Positions 62,271-64,000 of a DNA stretch of 64,000 nucleotides are shown piece after piece (positions within the stretch are counted from its first letter, which is position 1; every line of letters starts with the position of its first letter). Under the pieces are notes generated by a model. It was not told the origin of the DNA and did no database searches. It saw only the letters and a list, made by a program, of their open reading frames with translations. Location of the stretch: assembly GCF_014195585.1 (NCBI RefSeq), contig NZ_JACICA010000006.1, positions 1 through 64,000 on the forward strand, read 5' to 3'. The stretch comes from Alloprevotella rava (GTDB lineage: Bacteria; Bacteroidota; Bacteroidia; Bacteroidales; Bacteroidaceae). The translations under genes were made by a program, and so were the position numbers.

Positions 62271-63122
62271 TTAGCGAACAGCCTTTATCATTCGGTCTTT
62301 CCCATAAATGTCGCGGCGCAGCTCCACGTTGGAGTAGCCGTTAGATTGGAACATTTCCACGGTTTCTTGCCCGTAGGCTTGATTGATTTCTACCAACACT
62401 GCTGCGGCTTTGAGTTGCTGACCGAGGCGCGCCAAAGCCCGATAGAAAAGAAGAGGATCGGTATCGGGAACAAAGAGAGCTGAGGCGGGTTCATAGTCCA
62501 AAACGTGGGTTTCCATCTCCGCGCGCTCGCGCTCACAAATATAAGGGGGATTGGAAACAATATAGAGAGCATCCCTCGAGGGCGCGCTCGCCGCGCTCTC
62601 ATTCACCACTTCCAACACATCCGTTCGGCAAAAATCCACTACAACGCCATTGGCTTGCGCATTCTGCTGCGCCACGGCCAAAGCCCCTTCCGAAATGTCC
62701 CACGCCATGACCTGCGCACGTGGAAACTGCTTGGCCAGAGAGATGGCAATACAACCCGTACCGGTTCCCACATCGAGAACGGAGCAAGGAGCATCGGAGG
62801 GCAAGAGAGATGCCACCCACCCCACCAGCTCTTCCGTTTCTGGCCGAGGAATCAAGGTGTCGGGCGTCACACGAAAGGTGAGATCGCAAAATTGTGCTGT
62901 ACCGATGGCGTATTGCACAGGTTCACCCTGCTCTAAGCGGCGGAGGATTTTTTCCAGCCTTATTGTATCTTCTTCGGAAAATACCGTATCTTTGCCCAGA
63001 TAGATGTCGGTGCGCGACAGGCCAAAGGCATCTTCCAACACAACAAACGCCAGGGCGCGGGCTTCCCGTTCTTCCACTTTCGGGACGAGCGTATCAACAA
63101 TTTGGCGAAACATAGATTTCAT
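62271..63122 (-). CDS. prmC: peptide chain release factor N(5)-glutamine methyltransferase
   Basis: The 283-residue SAM-dependent enzyme methylates the glutamine of the GGQ loop in release factors RF1 and RF2. It has a helical N-terminal substrate-binding domain (about 1-100, with GEPVQYAIGTAQF and LIPRPETEELV), the SAM motif VLDVGTGTGCIAISLA, and the catalytic IVSNPPYI motif. Length and motifs are typical. Only 12 bp separate its start from the divergent ribD, so the promoters must overlap or lie inside the genes. Confidence 0.96.
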   Translation of the reverse strand: MKSMFRQIVDTLVPKVEEREARALAFVVLEDAFGLSRTDIYLGKDTVFSEEDTIRLEKILRRLEQGEPVQYAIGTAQFCDLTFRVTPDTLIPRPETEELVGWVASLLPSDAPCSVLDVGTGTGCIAISLAKQFPRAQVMAWDISEGALAVAQQNAQANGVVVDFCRTDVLEVVNESAASAPSRDALYIVSNPPYICERERAEMETHVLDYEPASALFVPDTDPLLFYRALARLGQQLKAAAVLVEINQAYGQETVEMFQSNGYSNVELRRDIYGKDRMIKAVR

Positions 63123-63134
63123 AAGGCAAAGGTA

Positions 63135-64000
63135 ATGAATAAATCAAAAAATACAACGGACACTTTCTATATGCGCCGCTGCATCCAACTGGCTCGGCAG
63201 GGCGAAAACGGAGCAGCTCCCAATCCGATGGTGGGCGCTGTGATTGTTGGCGAGGGACGTATCATTGGCGAGGGGTATCATGCTCATTGCGGACAGGCAC
63301 ATGCTGAGGTGAATGCTATCAACAGCGTGCGCCCCGAAGACCGCCCGCTCTTGCAGGAGGCCACAATCTATGTGAGTCTCGAACCTTGCTCTCATTTCGG
63401 CCGAACGCCGCCTTGTGCCAAACTCATTATCGATTGCCACATACCGCGCGTGGTTGTGGGCTGCGAAGATCCTTTTGCTAAGGTTCATGGGCGCGGCATA
63501 CAGATGCTGCGGGATGCGGGCGTAGAGGTGGTTGTCGGCGTGTTGGAAGAAGAATGCCGCGCGCTGAATAGGAAGTTTTTCACGTTCCATACTCACCGCC
63601 GTCCTTACATCACACTGAAATGGGCGCGCAGCAAAGATGGTTTTCTGGACAGTTGGAGAGAGCCGCTCCTCGATACGGATGCTACCGATTCCCTCCCCTC
63701 CCAACCAGCAGGGGAATACACTGAAGAAGCAACGCCTCAAGCGGCGCAGCAACCCGCTCTACTCTCCACACCGCTCACACAGATGGCGGTGCACCATCAG
63801 CGGGCGCAGCATCAGGCCATCCTTGTGGGACACAGCACACTGCGCCTCGACCGCCCGAGCCTGACGGTGAGAGCCTGGGACGGAGCCGACCCGCTACCCG
63901 TTGTCTTGGGGCGCGTGGCCGAGGGAGAACTCCCACGCGGTTGGCAGTGCTTTGCGGATATCGAAACCATGCTCGATTCGCTCTTCCGGCAGAACGTGCA
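63135..64000 (+). CDS. ribD: bifunctional riboflavin biosynthesis protein RibD (3' end outside window)
   Basis: The frame starts at 63135 and stays open to the window end (288 complete codons). The N-terminal deaminase domain shows NPMVGAVIV, the zinc motif HAEVNAI and EPCSHFGRTPPCA, which deaminate the pyrimidine intermediate. A reductase domain begins at YITLKWARSKDGF. Between that point and the conserved AILVGHSTLRLDRPSLTVR segment lies a stretch of about 55 residues rich in Thr, Pro and Gln, common in Bacteroidales RibD. The enzyme converts the GTP cyclohydrolase II product toward ribityl-amino-pyrimidine. The gene is incomplete only because the sequence ends. Confidence 0.93.
   Translation, partial: MNKSKNTTDTFYMRRCIQLARQGENGAAPNPMVGAVIVGEGRIIGEGYHAHCGQAHAEVNAINSVRPEDRPLLQEATIYVSLEPCSHFGRTPPCAKLIIDCHIPRVVVGCEDPFAKVHGRGIQMLRDAGVEVVVGVLEEECRALNRKFFTFHTHRRPYITLKWARSKDGFLDSWREPLLDTDATDSLPSQPAGEYTEEATPQAAQQPALLSTPLTQMAVHHQRAQHQAILVGHSTLRLDRPSLTVRAWDGADPLPVVLGRVAEGELPRGWQCFADIETMLDSLFRQNV

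Overview
The window looks like a chromosomal segment of a Bacteroidales bacterium of the Prevotellaceae type; an Alloprevotella- or Prevotella-like oral or gut anaerobe is my best guess, not a demonstrated assignment. The reasons are a complete type IX secretion (T9SS) core (porP-porK-porL-porM-porN) plus a distant porZ, several large secreted glycosidases ending in the short sorting-type tail typical of this group, promoters of the Bacteroidetes type (TTTG, about 20 bp, TAnnTTTG) in front of many genes, and an anaerobic C4 pathway set (pckA, mdh, sdhCAB). Coding DNA is of intermediate to high GC and mostly on the minus strand in the first two thirds.

Layout. 1-8.7 kb: an HU gene, then a probable minus-strand operon leuS-yitT-fucosyltransferase-like gene-rdgB-porZ. 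9.0-12.6 kb: a giant secreted GH20 beta-hexosaminidase. 13-19.5 kb: mdh, a divergent Xaa-Pro aminopeptidase, a TM2-domain gene and typA. 19.7-30.5 kb: a 1480-residue sialidase, ptb-buk (butyryl-CoA/butyryl-phosphate/butyrate), a small sialidase and pgpH. 31.6-34.3 kb: a BspA-like leucine-rich-repeat surface protein and an AT-rich KilA-N gene that looks acquired. 34.3-40.5 kb: the T9SS operon. 40.7-46.1 kb: a DUF2795 gene, a cobalamin adenosyltransferase pair, a candidate small RNA and a third sialidase. 47.0-50.6 kb: sdhC-sdhA-sdhB. 51-51.8 kb: a decaying second BspA-like gene. 53-60 kb: upp, pckA, pncB and a YfhO-like membrane protein. 60-61.1 kb: an Abi_2/AbiF-like HEPN protein with an adjacent promoter-to-terminator small RNA. 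62.2-64 kb: prmC and a divergent ribD cut by the window end.

How the genes work together: the glycosidases share beta-rich accessory modules and probably release sialic acid and N-acetylhexosamines from host glycans. The T9SS operon and PorZ would export and anchor those that carry sorting tails. pckA, mdh and the fumarate reductase/succinate dehydrogenase complex fit succinate-forming fermentation, and ptb-buk adds a butyrate (or related acyl-phosphate) branch.

The most unusual content lies between the genes. Nine intergenic loci carry arrays of a CAATAAG word, in either orientation, on an almost rigid 21-bp lattice (about 53 words by my count). Four of these arrays are joined, always at the same end, to a roughly 460-480 bp imperfectly palindromic element built from nested hairpins. 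I do not recognise either family. The second strong candidate is the AbiF-like gene plus its small structured RNA, which resembles the RNA-associated HEPN modules discussed as toxin-antitoxin systems. No tRNA, rRNA, CRISPR array or transposase gene was found.
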